This document shows positions 26,811 through 36,325 of a stretch of 64,000 bases of DNA, in pieces. The stretch's first letter is position 1, and every line of letters starts with the position of its first letter. The translations under genes and the position numbers were made by a program. The notes beneath the pieces are model-generated. The model did no database searches. It saw nothing but the letters and a program-made list of their open reading frames with translations, and was not told the origin of the DNA. The DNA is from CAZZKJ01 sp964654695 (GTDB taxonomy: Bacteria; Krumholzibacteriota; Krumholzibacteriia; WVZY01): positions 1-64,000 of the forward strand of contig CAZZKJ010000007.1 of NCBI GenBank assembly GCA_964654695.1, read 5' to 3'.

Positions 26811-27527
26811 ATGATCAATAATAGAAAACCAGAATTGGTAGTGGCGCTTGATGTAAATGATATCGAGGAAGCCGGGATTCTTGTTGAAAAACTTTCTCCT
26901 CTTGTCGGGTGGTTCAAAGTCGGGAGCAGGCTTTTTACCGCCGCCGGCCCCAAGGTTTGTGAATTGGTGAAGCGAAGCGGTGCGGGACTGTTTCTTGATC
27001 TCAAGTTCCATGATATTCCCAATACCGTTAGAGGCTCGGTGGAATCAGCGCTCGGCGCAGGAGCAGATATGTTGACGGTTCATACCGCCGGCGGAATCGA
27101 CATGATGACGGCGGCAGCGGCGGCGGCCGCATCGGGAAGAAACGGGAAGTCGTTGGTGGTGGGTGTTACGATCCTTACGCATATAGAACCCGACGGCCTG
27201 GCCTCCATTTACGGCAGTTCACGTTCGCAGCGGGAGATGATTCTGGCGCTGGCACGGCTTGCGGTTGAAAGCGGGCTTGACGGAATAGTAGCTTCGGCTC
27301 TGGAATTGCAATGGCTCCGGGAAGAGCTCGGTGGCGATTTTTTAATCGTAACCCCAGGAATCAGGCTGGACGGAACAGAGCGAAAAGACGATCAAAAAAG
27401 GATTGCCACCCCCGAACTGGCGGTTGAGGATGGTTCCGATTTCCTGGTGGTCGGCAGGCCGATTATCGCAGCTCCCGATGCCGTTTCCTCATGTCAGCTC
27501 TTTTTGGATAAAATGAATCTTCGTTGA
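26811..27527 (+). CDS. pyrF: Orotidine-5'-phosphate decarboxylase
   Basis: A 238-residue OMP decarboxylase of the standard bacterial type. The N-terminal 'LVVALDVND' strand and the catalytic tetrad motif 'LDLKFHDIPNTV' (Asp-Lys-Asp) are present. The C-terminal phosphate site has 'TPGIRLDG' and 'FLVVGRPI'. It converts OMP to UMP. Orotate phosphoribosyltransferase (pyrE) and carAB are not in the window. An AGAAGG site precedes the ATG, and the stop overlaps the next start. Confidence 0.95.
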   Translation: MINNRKPELVVALDVNDIEEAGILVEKLSPLVGWFKVGSRLFTAAGPKVCELVKRSGAGLFLDLKFHDIPNTVRGSVESALGAGADMLTVHTAGGIDMMTAAAAAAASGRNGKSLVVGVTILTHIEPDGLASIYGSSRSQREMILALARLAVESGLDGIVASALELQWLREELGGDFLIVTPGIRLDGTERKDDQKRIATPELAVEDGSDFLVVGRPIIAAPDAVSSCQLFLDKMNLR

Positions 27528-28825
27528 TTACTTTCTCGACTGATTGGGCGGTGGATTTGAATCCGAAATTAACCGCAGCTATTATTTTCTTTGCCAGCTA
27601 CTGCCTGCTGGTCATTTTTAGATCCTGGAAAAGCAGGATTTTATGGATTGGAATAGCCGCGGGCATGATTGCCGGTCTCGTTGCGGCGGAAGATATCATC
27701 CATGACATAAACTGGAACGTCATGGGTATTTTTGCAGGAACGTTGTTTCTCGCCGAATTTTTTATAATTTCCGGAGTTCCTGCCGCGATAGCGTCGTTTC
27801 TCGTTAGGAAATCGGCAAACAGCGGGATAGCATTTCTTTATGTGTGCGTTTTGTCTTCTGTGCTGTCGGCTTTTATCGAGAATGTAGCCGTTGTGCTCAT
27901 CGTTGCGCCGATCGCCCTGGATATTGCAAGAAAGGTGAAGGTTTCTCCTATTCCCGTTTTGATTGGCATTGCTGTCGCATCAAATCTGCAGGGCACGGCG
28001 ACTCTGATAGGCGACCCTCCGAGCATGATTCTTGCAAATTTTCAAAAGATGAATTTCAATGACTTTTTCGTTTACCGGGGGGAACCCGGTATTTTTTTCG
28101 CGGTAGAAGCGGGGGCGATTATTTCAATGGCGATTCTGTATCTTTTCTTCCGAAAAAGAAGCAGAAGAATCGAATTCGAACAGAAGGAGAAAGTCAACAC
28201 CTTTGTGCCCACATTATTAATAACCATCATGGTTATCGGGCTTGCGCTCTCGTCATTGATCGATCCGGACTTCGAATGGTTCGGAGGAACTTTATGCCTG
28301 GCGCTGGCGGTGGTATGTTTGGTCGTTAATGGATCGAAGCCGGGACGAACGGCGTACATTATAAGGAGATTCGACTGGTCGACAACGGCGTTTCTGGCCG
28401 GCGTGTTCGTTATAGTCGGAATGCTCGAGAGAACAGGCTTGATTACCGGCCTGGCTGCGTTTATAGGCAGCCATATTGGGAGCAGCCGCCCGATCGCATT
28501 TCTCGTAATCGTATGGGGATCGGTTGCGTTCAGCGCTTTCATCGATAACGTGCCTTATATCACCGCCATGATACCAGTGGTGCAGGCGATGGCCCGCAGC
28601 ATGGGAGGTGGGGAGGAACTGCTTGTTTTCGGCCTTCTCATAGGAGCCTGCCTGGGCGGTAATATTACACCGGTAGGTGCGAGCGCGAACGTGGTGTCGG
28701 TTGGTATCTTGAGAAAGCAGGGTTATCCGGTTTCATTCGGAAAGTTCGTTAAAGTGGGGCTGCCGTTTACCATCGCCGCTACCCTGGCCGGATCGGCCGT
28801 TATCTATCTCGTTTGGGGGGCATAG
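27524..28825 (+). CDS. Ion transporter superfamily permease (SLC13/ArsB/NhaD-like)
   Basis: A 433-residue membrane protein with about 11-12 hydrophobic segments. Two repeats each carry a re-entrant signature: 'SAFIENVAVVLIVAPIAL' with 'TATLIGDPPSMIL', and 'SAFIDNVPYITAMIPV' with 'GGNITPVGASANVV'. These are hallmarks of the IT superfamily (ArsB arsenite pump, NhaD Na+/H+ antiporter, SLC13 carboxylate carriers). The start is TTG 27524, overlapping the pyrF stop (TTGA), so it is the last gene of the pyr message. The transported ion is unknown; uptake of aspartate, dicarboxylates or orotate would suit the context but is speculation. Confidence 0.8.
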   Translation: MITFSTDWAVDLNPKLTAAIIFFASYCLLVIFRSWKSRILWIGIAAGMIAGLVAAEDIIHDINWNVMGIFAGTLFLAEFFIISGVPAAIASFLVRKSANSGIAFLYVCVLSSVLSAFIENVAVVLIVAPIALDIARKVKVSPIPVLIGIAVASNLQGTATLIGDPPSMILANFQKMNFNDFFVYRGEPGIFFAVEAGAIISMAILYLFFRKRSRRIEFEQKEKVNTFVPTLLITIMVIGLALSSLIDPDFEWFGGTLCLALAVVCLVVNGSKPGRTAYIIRRFDWSTTAFLAGVFVIVGMLERTGLITGLAAFIGSHIGSSRPIAFLVIVWGSVAFSAFIDNVPYITAMIPVVQAMARSMGGGEELLVFGLLIGACLGGNITPVGASANVVSVGILRKQGYPVSFGKFVKVGLPFTIAATLAGSAVIYLVWGA

Positions 28826-28835
28826 GCCAAACCTT

Positions 28836-28864
28836 TTGACTTTCAAGCGTTTTTGGCATATTCT
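28836..28864 (+). promoter_or_regulatory. Promoter of the surface-polysaccharide operon
   Basis: TTGACT (28836-28841), a 17-base spacer and TATTCT (28859-28864) lie in the 69-base gap before the first epimerase gene. They would start transcription about 23 bases before the ATG. Confidence 0.6.
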
Positions 28865-28894
28865 TATCCGGATCTGTTTGAGAAAGGATAATTC

Positions 28895-29845
28895 ATGCGT
28901 GTTCTTATAACCGGGATAACCGGTTTTGCCGGCAGCCACCTGGCCGACTACTGTTTGGAAATGGGAGGGGTGGATGTCTATGGGATCATAAGGTGGCGAA
29001 GCAGAACTGAAAATATCGAGCACATGCGGAACAGGATAGAGCTGTTGGAATGCGATCTGAGAGACGCCGGGTCCACGAGGGACGTGATAGAAAAGGTGAA
29101 ACCGGATTATATATTTCATCTTGCCGCCCAGAGTTTTGTTCCTACCAGCTGGAATGCTCCTTCAGAGAGCCTGATGACAAATGTGATCGGAGAGCTAAAT
29201 ATTTTTGAAGCAGTTAGAAAAATAAAGCTGGACTGCCGCATTCAACTCGCCTGCTCCAGCGAGGAATACGGGCTGGTGCAAGAGAATGAACTTCCGATTA
29301 ACGAAGACAACCAGCTGCGGCCCTTAAGCCCTTACGGCGTAAGCAAGGTAGGACAGGATCTTCTGGGGTACCAGTACTACATGAGTTATAAAATGGATAT
29401 AGTCAGAACCAGGGGGTTCAATCATACCGGCCCCAGAAGGGCGCCGGTTTTCGTGTGTTCGGATTTTGCCCGGCAGATAACTGAGATCGAAAAAGGTCTG
29501 AAAGAACCTGTGATCAGAGTCGGAAATCTGGACTCCAGGAGGGATTTTACCGACGTCAGGGATATGGTGAAGGCATACTTCCTAGCTCTGGAAAGAGGTA
29601 AAAGCGGTTCGGTTTATAATATATGCTCGGAAAAAAGCTGGAGCATGAAGGAAGTTCTGGATATGCTGCTGTCTTTGACGGAAGCGGATATAAGAATAGA
29701 ACAGGACAAGGACAGGCTTCGTCCTTCGGACGTTCCGCTTCTTCTGGGGGACTGCTCTCGTTTCAAAAAAGACACCGGCTGGCGTCCCCTCATACCTTTC
29801 GAACAAACCCTTGAAGATATAATGGCATACTGGAGATCAAGGTAG
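28895..29845 (+). CDS. GDP-sugar SDR: GDP-mannose 4,6-dehydratase or 4-reductase family
   Basis: A 316-residue extended short-chain dehydrogenase. It has the NAD(P) motif 'TGITGFAGSHLADY', the 'HLAAQSFVP' strand, an active-site serine in 'SSEEYG' and the YxxxK pair in 'SPYGVSKVGQD'. 'TRGFNHTGPRR' and 'VRVGNLDSRRDFTDVRDMV'-like residues are typical of the Gmd/Rmd family acting on GDP-4-keto-6-deoxymannose or GDP-mannose. Family members of this length are usually called GDP-mannose 4,6-dehydratase. GAGAAAGGA precedes the ATG. It is the first gene of the operon and is followed by a paralogue. Confidence 0.8.
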   Translation: MRVLITGITGFAGSHLADYCLEMGGVDVYGIIRWRSRTENIEHMRNRIELLECDLRDAGSTRDVIEKVKPDYIFHLAAQSFVPTSWNAPSESLMTNVIGELNIFEAVRKIKLDCRIQLACSSEEYGLVQENELPINEDNQLRPLSPYGVSKVGQDLLGYQYYMSYKMDIVRTRGFNHTGPRRAPVFVCSDFARQITEIEKGLKEPVIRVGNLDSRRDFTDVRDMVKAYFLALERGKSGSVYNICSEKSWSMKEVLDMLLSLTEADIRIEQDKDRLRPSDVPLLLGDCSRFKKDTGWRPLIPFEQTLEDIMAYWRSR

Positions 29846-29854
29846 GAACGGCTC

Positions 29855-30844
29855 TTGGAACGAGTGTTGGTTACTGGAAGTTCTGGATTCGTCGGCCAAA
29901 CCCTGGTTCCGATGCTGCTTGAAGAGGGTTTCGAAGTTTGGGGAGCCGACCGGTCCAGCGGCGGAGAAACCTTTCCCGGAAAGAAATTTCTCGAGTTCGA
30001 TCTGTCCGATACCGAAGACATCGACAGCCTGTTGGCCGAAGCCGCTCCGGATTTTATAGTCCACCTGGCGGCGCTTTCAAGCGCGGGAAGGTCTTTTGAA
30101 GAGCCTTCAAAAACTATTGAAGCCAACATGCTTCCGGCGTTGCGCCTGTTGGAGGTGCTTCGCAAAAAAGGGATGAAGTGCAGGCTGCTTGCAATAGGCT
30201 CCGCCGATGAATACGGGCCTGTAAACGGAGCCGATCTGCCGATCTCGGAGGATGTTGATCCCAATCCGGTTAATCCGTACGCGCTTAGCAAACTGCTGCA
30301 GGAAAAATGCTGCCTTTTGTACGCGGCCCTTTATCATGTTGACGTAGTATTAACCAGGAGCTTTAATCACACCGGGCCGGGGCAGACCGATACTTTTGTT
30401 CTTCCGAGTTTTGCAAGACAAGTTGTCGAGATAAAAAGGGGATGGAGAGAGCCGGTTATTTCTACCGGAGATTCGGAAGTGTGCAGGGATTTTCTCGATG
30501 TCCGCGATGCCGCCGCTGCGTACATGGCGCTTCTTCGCAGAGGTGCAAGCGGCAGGATTTATAATGTCTGCTCCGGCAGATCTTATAAACTGAAGGATCT
30601 TCTCAACCGGCTTTGCAAAATCGCAGGAGTAAACCCCGCGATTAAAACGGCCGCCGGCAAACTTCGCCCATCGGAAACGCGGCAGCTGGTCGGCAGCAAC
30701 TCCAGAATTCAGCAGGACACCGGATGGTGTCCGCGGTTTGATATCGATAAAACCCTGCGTAGCTTGGTCGAATTTTGGGAGAAAGAATTGAAAAAGATGG
30801 ATAACAAAACATCCAATAAGCTTGTTGGGGGTAATGATGAGTAG
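29855..30844 (+). CDS. GDP-6-deoxy-4-keto-sugar reductase-like SDR (Rmd family)
   Basis: A 329-residue paralogue of the preceding enzyme. It has 'TGSSGFVGQTLVPML', 'HLAALSSAGRSF', 'GSADEYGPV', 'NPYALSKLLQEK' and 'RSFNHTGPGQ'. It reads as Rmd (GDP-6-deoxy-D-lyxo-4-hexulose reductase), which makes GDP-D-rhamnose from the Gmd product; the tandem pair would give a complete two-step route. The start is TTG 29855 with AGGAA upstream. The 3' end overlaps the next frame. The division of dehydratase and reductase roles between the two genes is inferred. Confidence 0.75.
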   Translation: MERVLVTGSSGFVGQTLVPMLLEEGFEVWGADRSSGGETFPGKKFLEFDLSDTEDIDSLLAEAAPDFIVHLAALSSAGRSFEEPSKTIEANMLPALRLLEVLRKKGMKCRLLAIGSADEYGPVNGADLPISEDVDPNPVNPYALSKLLQEKCCLLYAALYHVDVVLTRSFNHTGPGQTDTFVLPSFARQVVEIKRGWREPVISTGDSEVCRDFLDVRDAAAAYMALLRRGASGRIYNVCSGRSYKLKDLLNRLCKIAGVNPAIKTAAGKLRPSETRQLVGSNSRIQQDTGWCPRFDIDKTLRSLVEFWEKELKKMDNKTSNKLVGGNDE

Positions 30845-32171
30845 AATCTGCATGATAGGCACCGGGTATGTCGGACTGGTTTCAGGAGCCTGCCTGGCTG
30901 ATTTCGGCAATGATGTGTTTTGCGTTGATATCGATGAGAAAAGAATAGAATCGTTGAAGAAAGGGGATATCCCGATTTATGAACCCGGGTTGTCTCATCT
31001 GGTCGATCGGAACTCGAAAGCGCAGAGACTGCGCTTTTCCACCGATCTGAAAGAGGCGGTTAAGGGTTCGGAAGTGGTTTTCATCGCGGTGGGTACGCCT
31101 CCAAAAGGGGATGGCAGCACGGATCTGACGCAGATTTTCGATGCGTCCGAGCAGCTGGCGTCCTGTCTAGATGGTTACAAAGTCATAGTACAGAAAAGCA
31201 CAGTACCGGTAGGTGTGACCAGGGAAGTTTCCGGCAGAATACAGCGGTCCGCTCCGGCCGGAACTTCTTTCGATATAGTATCCAACCCGGAATTTCTCAG
31301 GGAAGGATCGGCGATCGAGGATTTCATGAGACCCAACCGGGTCGTTATAGGGGTTGAAGCCTCCCGTGCAGAAGAAATTATGAAGAAGATATACCGCCCG
31401 CTCTACTTGATAGAGACACCCATCGTTTTCACTAATCTTGAAACTGCGGAATTGATCAAGTACGCGAGCAATGCATTTTTAGCCGCCAAGATTTCTTTTA
31501 TCAATGAAATATCCGCTATTTGCGATCTGGTGGGGGCGAACGTCGATGATGTTTCCAAGGGGATGGGGCTCGATAAAAGAATCGGCTCCAAATTTTTGCA
31601 TGCAGGATTGGGATACGGTGGATCATGCCTTCCCAAGGATGTGGCATCTCTGATTCATGTCGCCCGCCGGAACGATTACAAGGCCTTAATGATTGAAGCG
31701 GCTCATGAGGTAAACAAGCGCATTGTCGACAGGGCATTGAACAAACTGTTGAGCGAGGTTCATTCTCTGGAAGATAAAACCATAGGTATCCTGGGACTAT
31801 CGTTCAAACCCAATACCGACGACATCCGCGAAGCTCCTTCGATAAAAATTATAAGCTTGCTGGAGGAAATGAGGGCCAAAATCAAGGTATTCGATCCGGT
31901 TGCTATGGAAAATTTTAAGAAACAGACTTCTTACGAAGTCGAGTTCGCCAAAAACCCTTATGATGCGGCCGAGGACTGCCACGCTGTAATGCTACTGACC
32001 GAGTGGAACGAATTCAGAGAGCTTGATTTGGAAAGAATAAAAAATTTGATGATTGACCCTGTTTTTATTGACTGCAGAAATGTATACGGTCCCGGTCTTA
32101 TGAAAGAGTCCGGGTTCCGCTACCGGTCTTTCGGCCGTGGGGCTGGAGAATCCAAGGAGACTGCGAGATGA
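30834..32171 (+). CDS. ugd: UDP-glucose 6-dehydrogenase
   Basis: A 445-residue UDP-glucose/GDP-mannose dehydrogenase family enzyme. The N-terminal 'ICMIGTGYVGLVSGACLAD' binds NAD. The catalytic cysteine is C265 in 'GLGYGGSCLPKDV', and 'SVPVGVTRE'-type 'STVPVG' precedes 'NPEFLREGSAI'. The C-terminal UDP-binding domain has 'LGLSFKPNTDDIREAPS'. It oxidises UDP-glucose twice to UDP-glucuronate for polysaccharide synthesis. ATGATG at 30834 is preceded by TTGGGGG; the start overlaps the end of the preceding gene by 11 bases. Confidence 0.9.
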   Translation: MMSRICMIGTGYVGLVSGACLADFGNDVFCVDIDEKRIESLKKGDIPIYEPGLSHLVDRNSKAQRLRFSTDLKEAVKGSEVVFIAVGTPPKGDGSTDLTQIFDASEQLASCLDGYKVIVQKSTVPVGVTREVSGRIQRSAPAGTSFDIVSNPEFLREGSAIEDFMRPNRVVIGVEASRAEEIMKKIYRPLYLIETPIVFTNLETAELIKYASNAFLAAKISFINEISAICDLVGANVDDVSKGMGLDKRIGSKFLHAGLGYGGSCLPKDVASLIHVARRNDYKALMIEAAHEVNKRIVDRALNKLLSEVHSLEDKTIGILGLSFKPNTDDIREAPSIKIISLLEEMRAKIKVFDPVAMENFKKQTSYEVEFAKNPYDAAEDCHAVMLLTEWNEFRELDLERIKNLMIDPVFIDCRNVYGPGLMKESGFRYRSFGRGAGESKETAR

Positions 32172-32623
32172 TCGAAGGAGTGATCGTAAAAAAACTCAAG
32201 GTAATACCTGATGAAAGAGGTTTCTTGATGGAAATGCTTCGTTGTGACGACGAATTTTTCCAGAAATTCGGCCAGGTATACCTTACTGTTGCTTACCCTG
32301 GTGTAGTGAAGGGATGGCATTATCACAAGAAGCAGACCGATCATTTCGTGGCTGTATCGGGAATGCTCAAGGTAGTTCTTTATGACATGCGCGATAGCTC
32401 CGGTACAAAGGGAGAAATCAATGAATTCTTTCTTGGAGAGCGCAATCCAATTCTCCTCGTGATACCTCCTGTTGTGTGCCACGGAATAAAAGGAGTGGGA
32501 ACCGAACCCGGATATCTTATCAACTGTCCGACCGAACCCTATGATTACAAGAACCCCGATGAATATCGAATCGACCCGCACGGCAGTGATATCCCTTATG
32601 ATTGGTCCAGGAAAGACGGATAG
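32168..32623 (+). CDS. dTDP-4-dehydrorhamnose 3,5-epimerase-like cupin (RmlC family)
   Basis: A 151-residue cupin of the RmlC-related family. It has 'DERGFLMEMLR', 'VVKGWHYHKKQTDHF' with the catalytic-type His and the 'GMLKVVLYDMR' strand. It is shorter than RmlC (about 180) and ends in 'YDWSRKDG', as in WxcM-like or capsular epimerases. Likely substrate is a keto-deoxy nucleotide sugar made by the neighbouring dehydratase. AAGGAG precedes the ATG, which overlaps the ugd stop. Confidence 0.8.
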   Translation: MIEGVIVKKLKVIPDERGFLMEMLRCDDEFFQKFGQVYLTVAYPGVVKGWHYHKKQTDHFVAVSGMLKVVLYDMRDSSGTKGEINEFFLGERNPILLVIPPVVCHGIKGVGTEPGYLINCPTEPYDYKNPDEYRIDPHGSDIPYDWSRKDG

Positions 32624-32694
32624 TATCCTTTGAGGCTTCACACCGGAAACAGAGCCCGGTCGAAGTTTTAAATCGGCCGTTATTGGAGGATCAA

Positions 32695-33732
32695 GTGGGT
32701 TTCTTTAAAGAAATACTGGTAACCGGCGGAGCCGGATTCATCGGCTCCAATTTCGTTCGGCATATTTTCTGCGGCCATCCCGGCTGCCGGATTACAGTTC
32801 TGGATGCCCTGACCTATGCCGGCAACCTGGAAAACCTGGAGGGCATACTGAACCAGGAGAGGGTGCGGTTCATAAAGGGGTCCATATGCGATCCCAAAGC
32901 CGTAAAAGAAGCGATGAAGAATTCCCAAGCGGTTTTCAATTTTGCTGCGGAAACCCATGTAGACCGATCCATCCGGGAAGCAGGTTCATTTATAGACACT
33001 GATGTAATGGGTACTTATACACTGCTCAAGGAAGCGCTTGAATTCGGAGTAAAGAAATTCATCCAAGTATCCACTGATGAGGTTTACGGAAGCGCAGGGG
33101 AAAGCCGGTTCGACGAAAAATCGCCGCTCAAGCCCGGAAATCCCTATTCGGCCAGCAAATGCGGCGGGGACCTGATGTGCCTGGCTTTCTTCAACACTTA
33201 TGGGCTGCCGGTCCTGGTAACCAGGAGTTCCAACAACTTCGGAGCCTATCAGCATGTAGAAAAGTTTATTCCTCTTTTCATCACCAACGCTATCGAGGGA
33301 CACGATCTCCCCGTGTACGGCGATGGCAAGCATGAACGCGACTGGTTATATGTTGAAGACAACTGCAGCGCCATCGAGACCGTTTCTGTCAAAGGGAGGC
33401 CGGGGGAAATATACAACATAGCCTGTTCAAGAAGCAGGCCCAACCTGGAAGTTGCAGAATCCATCCTGGAGTTCGTAGGCGAATCCAAATCCAGAATAAT
33501 CTTTATTGAGGATAGAAAAGGGCACGACCGCATTTATGCGTTGAACCCGGCAAAAATCGAAAAGCTGGGGTGGAAAGCAAGAAAAGATTTCCGCGAGGCC
33601 CTGCGCGAAACCGTTCAATGGTATCAGCAGAACCGGCATTGGTGGGAAAGGGTCAAATCGGGGGCTTTCAAAGAATATTACGAAAAACATTATAAAGAAA
33701 AGCTCGAGAAAGGCAAAAAGCATGAGCGTTAA
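32695..33732 (+). CDS. rfbB: dTDP-glucose 4,6-dehydratase
   Basis: The open frame reaches back to 32602, but a GTG at 32695 follows TTGGAGG at six bases and matches the family start ('FFKEILVTGGAGFIGSNF'), giving 345 residues. It contains the NAD loop 'TGGAGFIGS', 'FAAETHVDRSI', 'STDEVYGS' with the catalytic Asp-Glu pair, and the YxxxK pair in 'NPYSASKCGGD'. It dehydrates dTDP-glucose to dTDP-4-keto-6-deoxyglucose. No rmlA or rmlD is present nearby, so the end sugar may not be rhamnose. Confidence 0.9.
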   Translation: MGFFKEILVTGGAGFIGSNFVRHIFCGHPGCRITVLDALTYAGNLENLEGILNQERVRFIKGSICDPKAVKEAMKNSQAVFNFAAETHVDRSIREAGSFIDTDVMGTYTLLKEALEFGVKKFIQVSTDEVYGSAGESRFDEKSPLKPGNPYSASKCGGDLMCLAFFNTYGLPVLVTRSSNNFGAYQHVEKFIPLFITNAIEGHDLPVYGDGKHERDWLYVEDNCSAIETVSVKGRPGEIYNIACSRSRPNLEVAESILEFVGESKSRIIFIEDRKGHDRIYALNPAKIEKLGWKARKDFREALRETVQWYQQNRHWWERVKSGAFKEYYEKHYKEKLEKGKKHER

Positions 33733-34813
33733 AATAGCCGCCGTCGTCGGTGCCAGACCGAATTTCATGAAAATAGCCCCTATTTGGAGGGAACTCGGTG
33801 CGCGCGGAAAATTCCAAAAGGTTCTTATTCATACCGGGCAGCATTATGATCATAACATGTCGAAAGTATTTTTTGATGATCTCAAACTGCCCAAACCCGA
33901 TATCTTTCTTGGCGTCGGATCCGGGAAGCACGGCGAGCAAACCGGAAAGGTAATGATTGAGTTTGAACAGGCGCTGCTAAAAGAAAAGGCCGACCTCGTG
34001 ATGGTGGTTGGTGATGTGAATTCCACGATGGCCTGCAGCCTGGTTGGTGCCAAGCTGTTGATTCCTGTTGCCCACGTCGAAGCCGGTTTGAGGAGTTTCG
34101 ACCGGTCCATGCCGGAAGAAATCAACAGAATGGTCACGGATATAGTTGCCAACTTGCTTTTTACAACATGCAGGGATGCCAAGAAAAACCTTCTCGATGA
34201 AGGCGTCGATGAGGAAAAGATCCATTTTGTTGGCAATGTTATGATTGACAGTTTGATGTTTTACAGCCCTATGGCCGGGCGGTCGCCGATTGTGAAGAAG
34301 CTTGATCTTGAATCCGGGAAATACGGCCTGGTTACACTGCATAGACCGTCTAATGTTGATAACGGCGCGGTTCTAAAGAATATTATAGAAGCTCTTGTAG
34401 TTTTGGGAGCCGAATGTCCTCTGATATTTCCGGTACATCCGCGCACGCGGAAAATGATAAAAAATTCGGGGATTGATATACCGTCCGACAGGTTGAAAAT
34501 GATAGAACCCGCGGGTTACATTGATTTTCTCGAATTGATGAAAAATTCCAGGATCATTCTTACCGATTCGGGAGGAATACAGGAAGAATCCACGGTTTTG
34601 GGTATACCCTGTCTGACCGTGCGCGAGAATACTGAAAGACCCATCACCGTGGAAATCGGGACCAACGTACTGACCGGCACCGGGGGAGACAGGATCATCA
34701 GTGAAGGGCTTAATGTCCTTAAGAGGGGAATCAGGGAGCATCGAATTCCCGAGCTTTGGGACGGCCGGGCTTCCGCAAGAATCGCGGACGTTTTAGAGAA
34801 ATTCTTTTCATGA
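33722..34813 (+). CDS. wecB: UDP-N-acetylglucosamine 2-epimerase (non-hydrolysing)
   Basis: A 363-residue GT-B-fold epimerase. Family marks are 'VGARPNFMKIAPI', 'HTGQHYDHNMS', 'HVEAGLRSFDRSMPEEINR' and the C-terminal 'LTDSGGIQEE' plus 'VRENTERPIT'. It interconverts UDP-GlcNAc and UDP-ManNAc. It overlaps rfbB by 11 bases and its own stop overlaps the next start (ATGA), so the polysaccharide genes are translationally coupled. GAAAGG precedes the ATG. Confidence 0.93.
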   Translation: MSVKIAAVVGARPNFMKIAPIWRELGARGKFQKVLIHTGQHYDHNMSKVFFDDLKLPKPDIFLGVGSGKHGEQTGKVMIEFEQALLKEKADLVMVVGDVNSTMACSLVGAKLLIPVAHVEAGLRSFDRSMPEEINRMVTDIVANLLFTTCRDAKKNLLDEGVDEEKIHFVGNVMIDSLMFYSPMAGRSPIVKKLDLESGKYGLVTLHRPSNVDNGAVLKNIIEALVVLGAECPLIFPVHPRTRKMIKNSGIDIPSDRLKMIEPAGYIDFLELMKNSRIILTDSGGIQEESTVLGIPCLTVRENTERPITVEIGTNVLTGTGGDRIISEGLNVLKRGIREHRIPELWDGRASARIADVLEKFFS

Positions 34814-36306
34814 AGAATACGAGCCGCTCCTGGACCTATTTGAACACCGCTCTGGAGAAGAACATTCTTTGGAGTCTGGCGATTACGGTTCTTCCCGCAG
34901 CATCTAGTTTCCTGACATCCTGGATTATAGCGAGGGGCCTGGGCCCTGGAGTCCTGGGTACGGTTTCGTGGGTGATGGCCTTTGCAACGGCTTGCCTCAT
35001 CATCGCCAAATTCGGCATAGGCATAGCATCCTCCCGGCTGGCCAGCGAGTACGGTGTTTCATTTCCGGGAAGCCTCAGAGGACTCCTTCGAAGCGGTATC
35101 GAGCTTCGCCTGGTTTTTACGGTTCCAACAGTTATTATCGTTTTTTTATGCTCCTCTGTAATTGCCGGCTTTTTTGGAAATCCTTCACTGTCGGTTCCCA
35201 TCCGTATCGGGTCCGTGGTAATTTTATGCGCGAGTATTTACGAGTTCAAAGAGCATTTCCTCGTTGGATTGAACCGCCTGGCAGTCGTTTATAAAATCCG
35301 TGCAGGTTACCATCTGGTTCGGATTCTTTTCACGATCATTATAGTAGCCGCCGGATGGGGCGCCTCTTATATACTATCCGGGTACTGCGCCGCATGGCTG
35401 ATGGCGATAACAGTGTACCTGATGCTGCTCCTGCGCTTTCTGCCTGAAAGCGATGCCAAAATCACGCCGGGAGCCATAAGAAAACGATTATTCATTCTCA
35501 GCCTTCCCCTCGCCGTAAGTGGTGCTTCGGTCGCGCTTTACTCGCAGATGGATAAATTGATGCTGGGTTATTTCTGCGAAATGGCGGATGTGGGACAGTA
35601 TTCGATAGCCAGAAATATCGTGGAAGTATCGCTTTTTCCGGTTTTTGCGGTAGTCATGGCCCTGCGCCCCGCCCTGGCATCCCGTTTCTCCGCCGGAAAG
35701 CTCGATGATTGCGTGAAAATCATCCAAAAGGCAGCTTTCATGTCGCTGGTGTCCGGCGTGTTTTTCACCACCGTATTCGTAATGTTCTCGAAGCCTCTTA
35801 TAGTCTTTGTTTTTTCGGAGCGGTTCGAGGAAGCCGGAATGCTGATGTTGATTTTTGCTTGGGTCATAGGCATGAGATCGCTGGGATCTGTTATCCTGCC
35901 TGCCCTCATAGCTGCCGAGAAAACAAAGGCTTACGCTTATCTGACCGTTTTTTCCGCTGTTATTAATTTTGTACTCAATATTATCCTCATCCGTGAATTC
36001 AAAACCAAAGGAGCGGTTGTAGCGACCGCCGCATCATATGCGTTTTTGCTGATTATAGGATTGCTTCTCGTTATCAGGACTTTTAATATTAAACTGACTC
36101 TGAGCATGCTAGTTAGGTCGTTTAAAGTGACGGCGGCCGGCATCGTGAGCGCTGTCATCCTGCGTTTTACGATCCCACACGCAGTTCCCAAGGCATCAGT
36201 CTTGCTGTGGATCGGGGTGCTGGCGTTTGTATATGCGGCCTTGCTTTTGGCGTTTCGAGCGGTAAAATTGAAGGACCTCAAATCTCTAAAAACCTTTAAC
36301 GATTAA
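34810..36306 (+). CDS. Wzx-type oligosaccharide flippase (MATE/MOP superfamily)
   Basis: From the ATG at 34810 (ATGA overlap with wecB) the protein is 498 residues. The earlier in-frame start at 34756 lies inside wecB and has no ribosome site. It has 12-14 hydrophobic segments with the polysaccharide-synthesis layout ('AASSFLTSWIIARGLGPGV' at the start, 'YSQMDKLMLGYF' in the middle). It would move lipid-linked repeat units across the inner membrane. No Wzy polymerase or glycosyltransferase is present in this operon, so assembly depends on genes elsewhere. Confidence 0.82.
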   Translation: MKNTSRSWTYLNTALEKNILWSLAITVLPAASSFLTSWIIARGLGPGVLGTVSWVMAFATACLIIAKFGIGIASSRLASEYGVSFPGSLRGLLRSGIELRLVFTVPTVIIVFLCSSVIAGFFGNPSLSVPIRIGSVVILCASIYEFKEHFLVGLNRLAVVYKIRAGYHLVRILFTIIIVAAGWGASYILSGYCAAWLMAITVYLMLLLRFLPESDAKITPGAIRKRLFILSLPLAVSGASVALYSQMDKLMLGYFCEMADVGQYSIARNIVEVSLFPVFAVVMALRPALASRFSAGKLDDCVKIIQKAAFMSLVSGVFFTTVFVMFSKPLIVFVFSERFEEAGMLMLIFAWVIGMRSLGSVILPALIAAEKTKAYAYLTVFSAVINFVLNIILIREFKTKGAVVATAASYAFLLIIGLLLVIRTFNIKLTLSMLVRSFKVTAAGIVSAVILRFTIPHAVPKASVLLWIGVLAFVYAALLLAFRAVKLKDLKSLKTFND

Positions 36307-36325
36307 TAATTAGGGGTTTTCTGGC

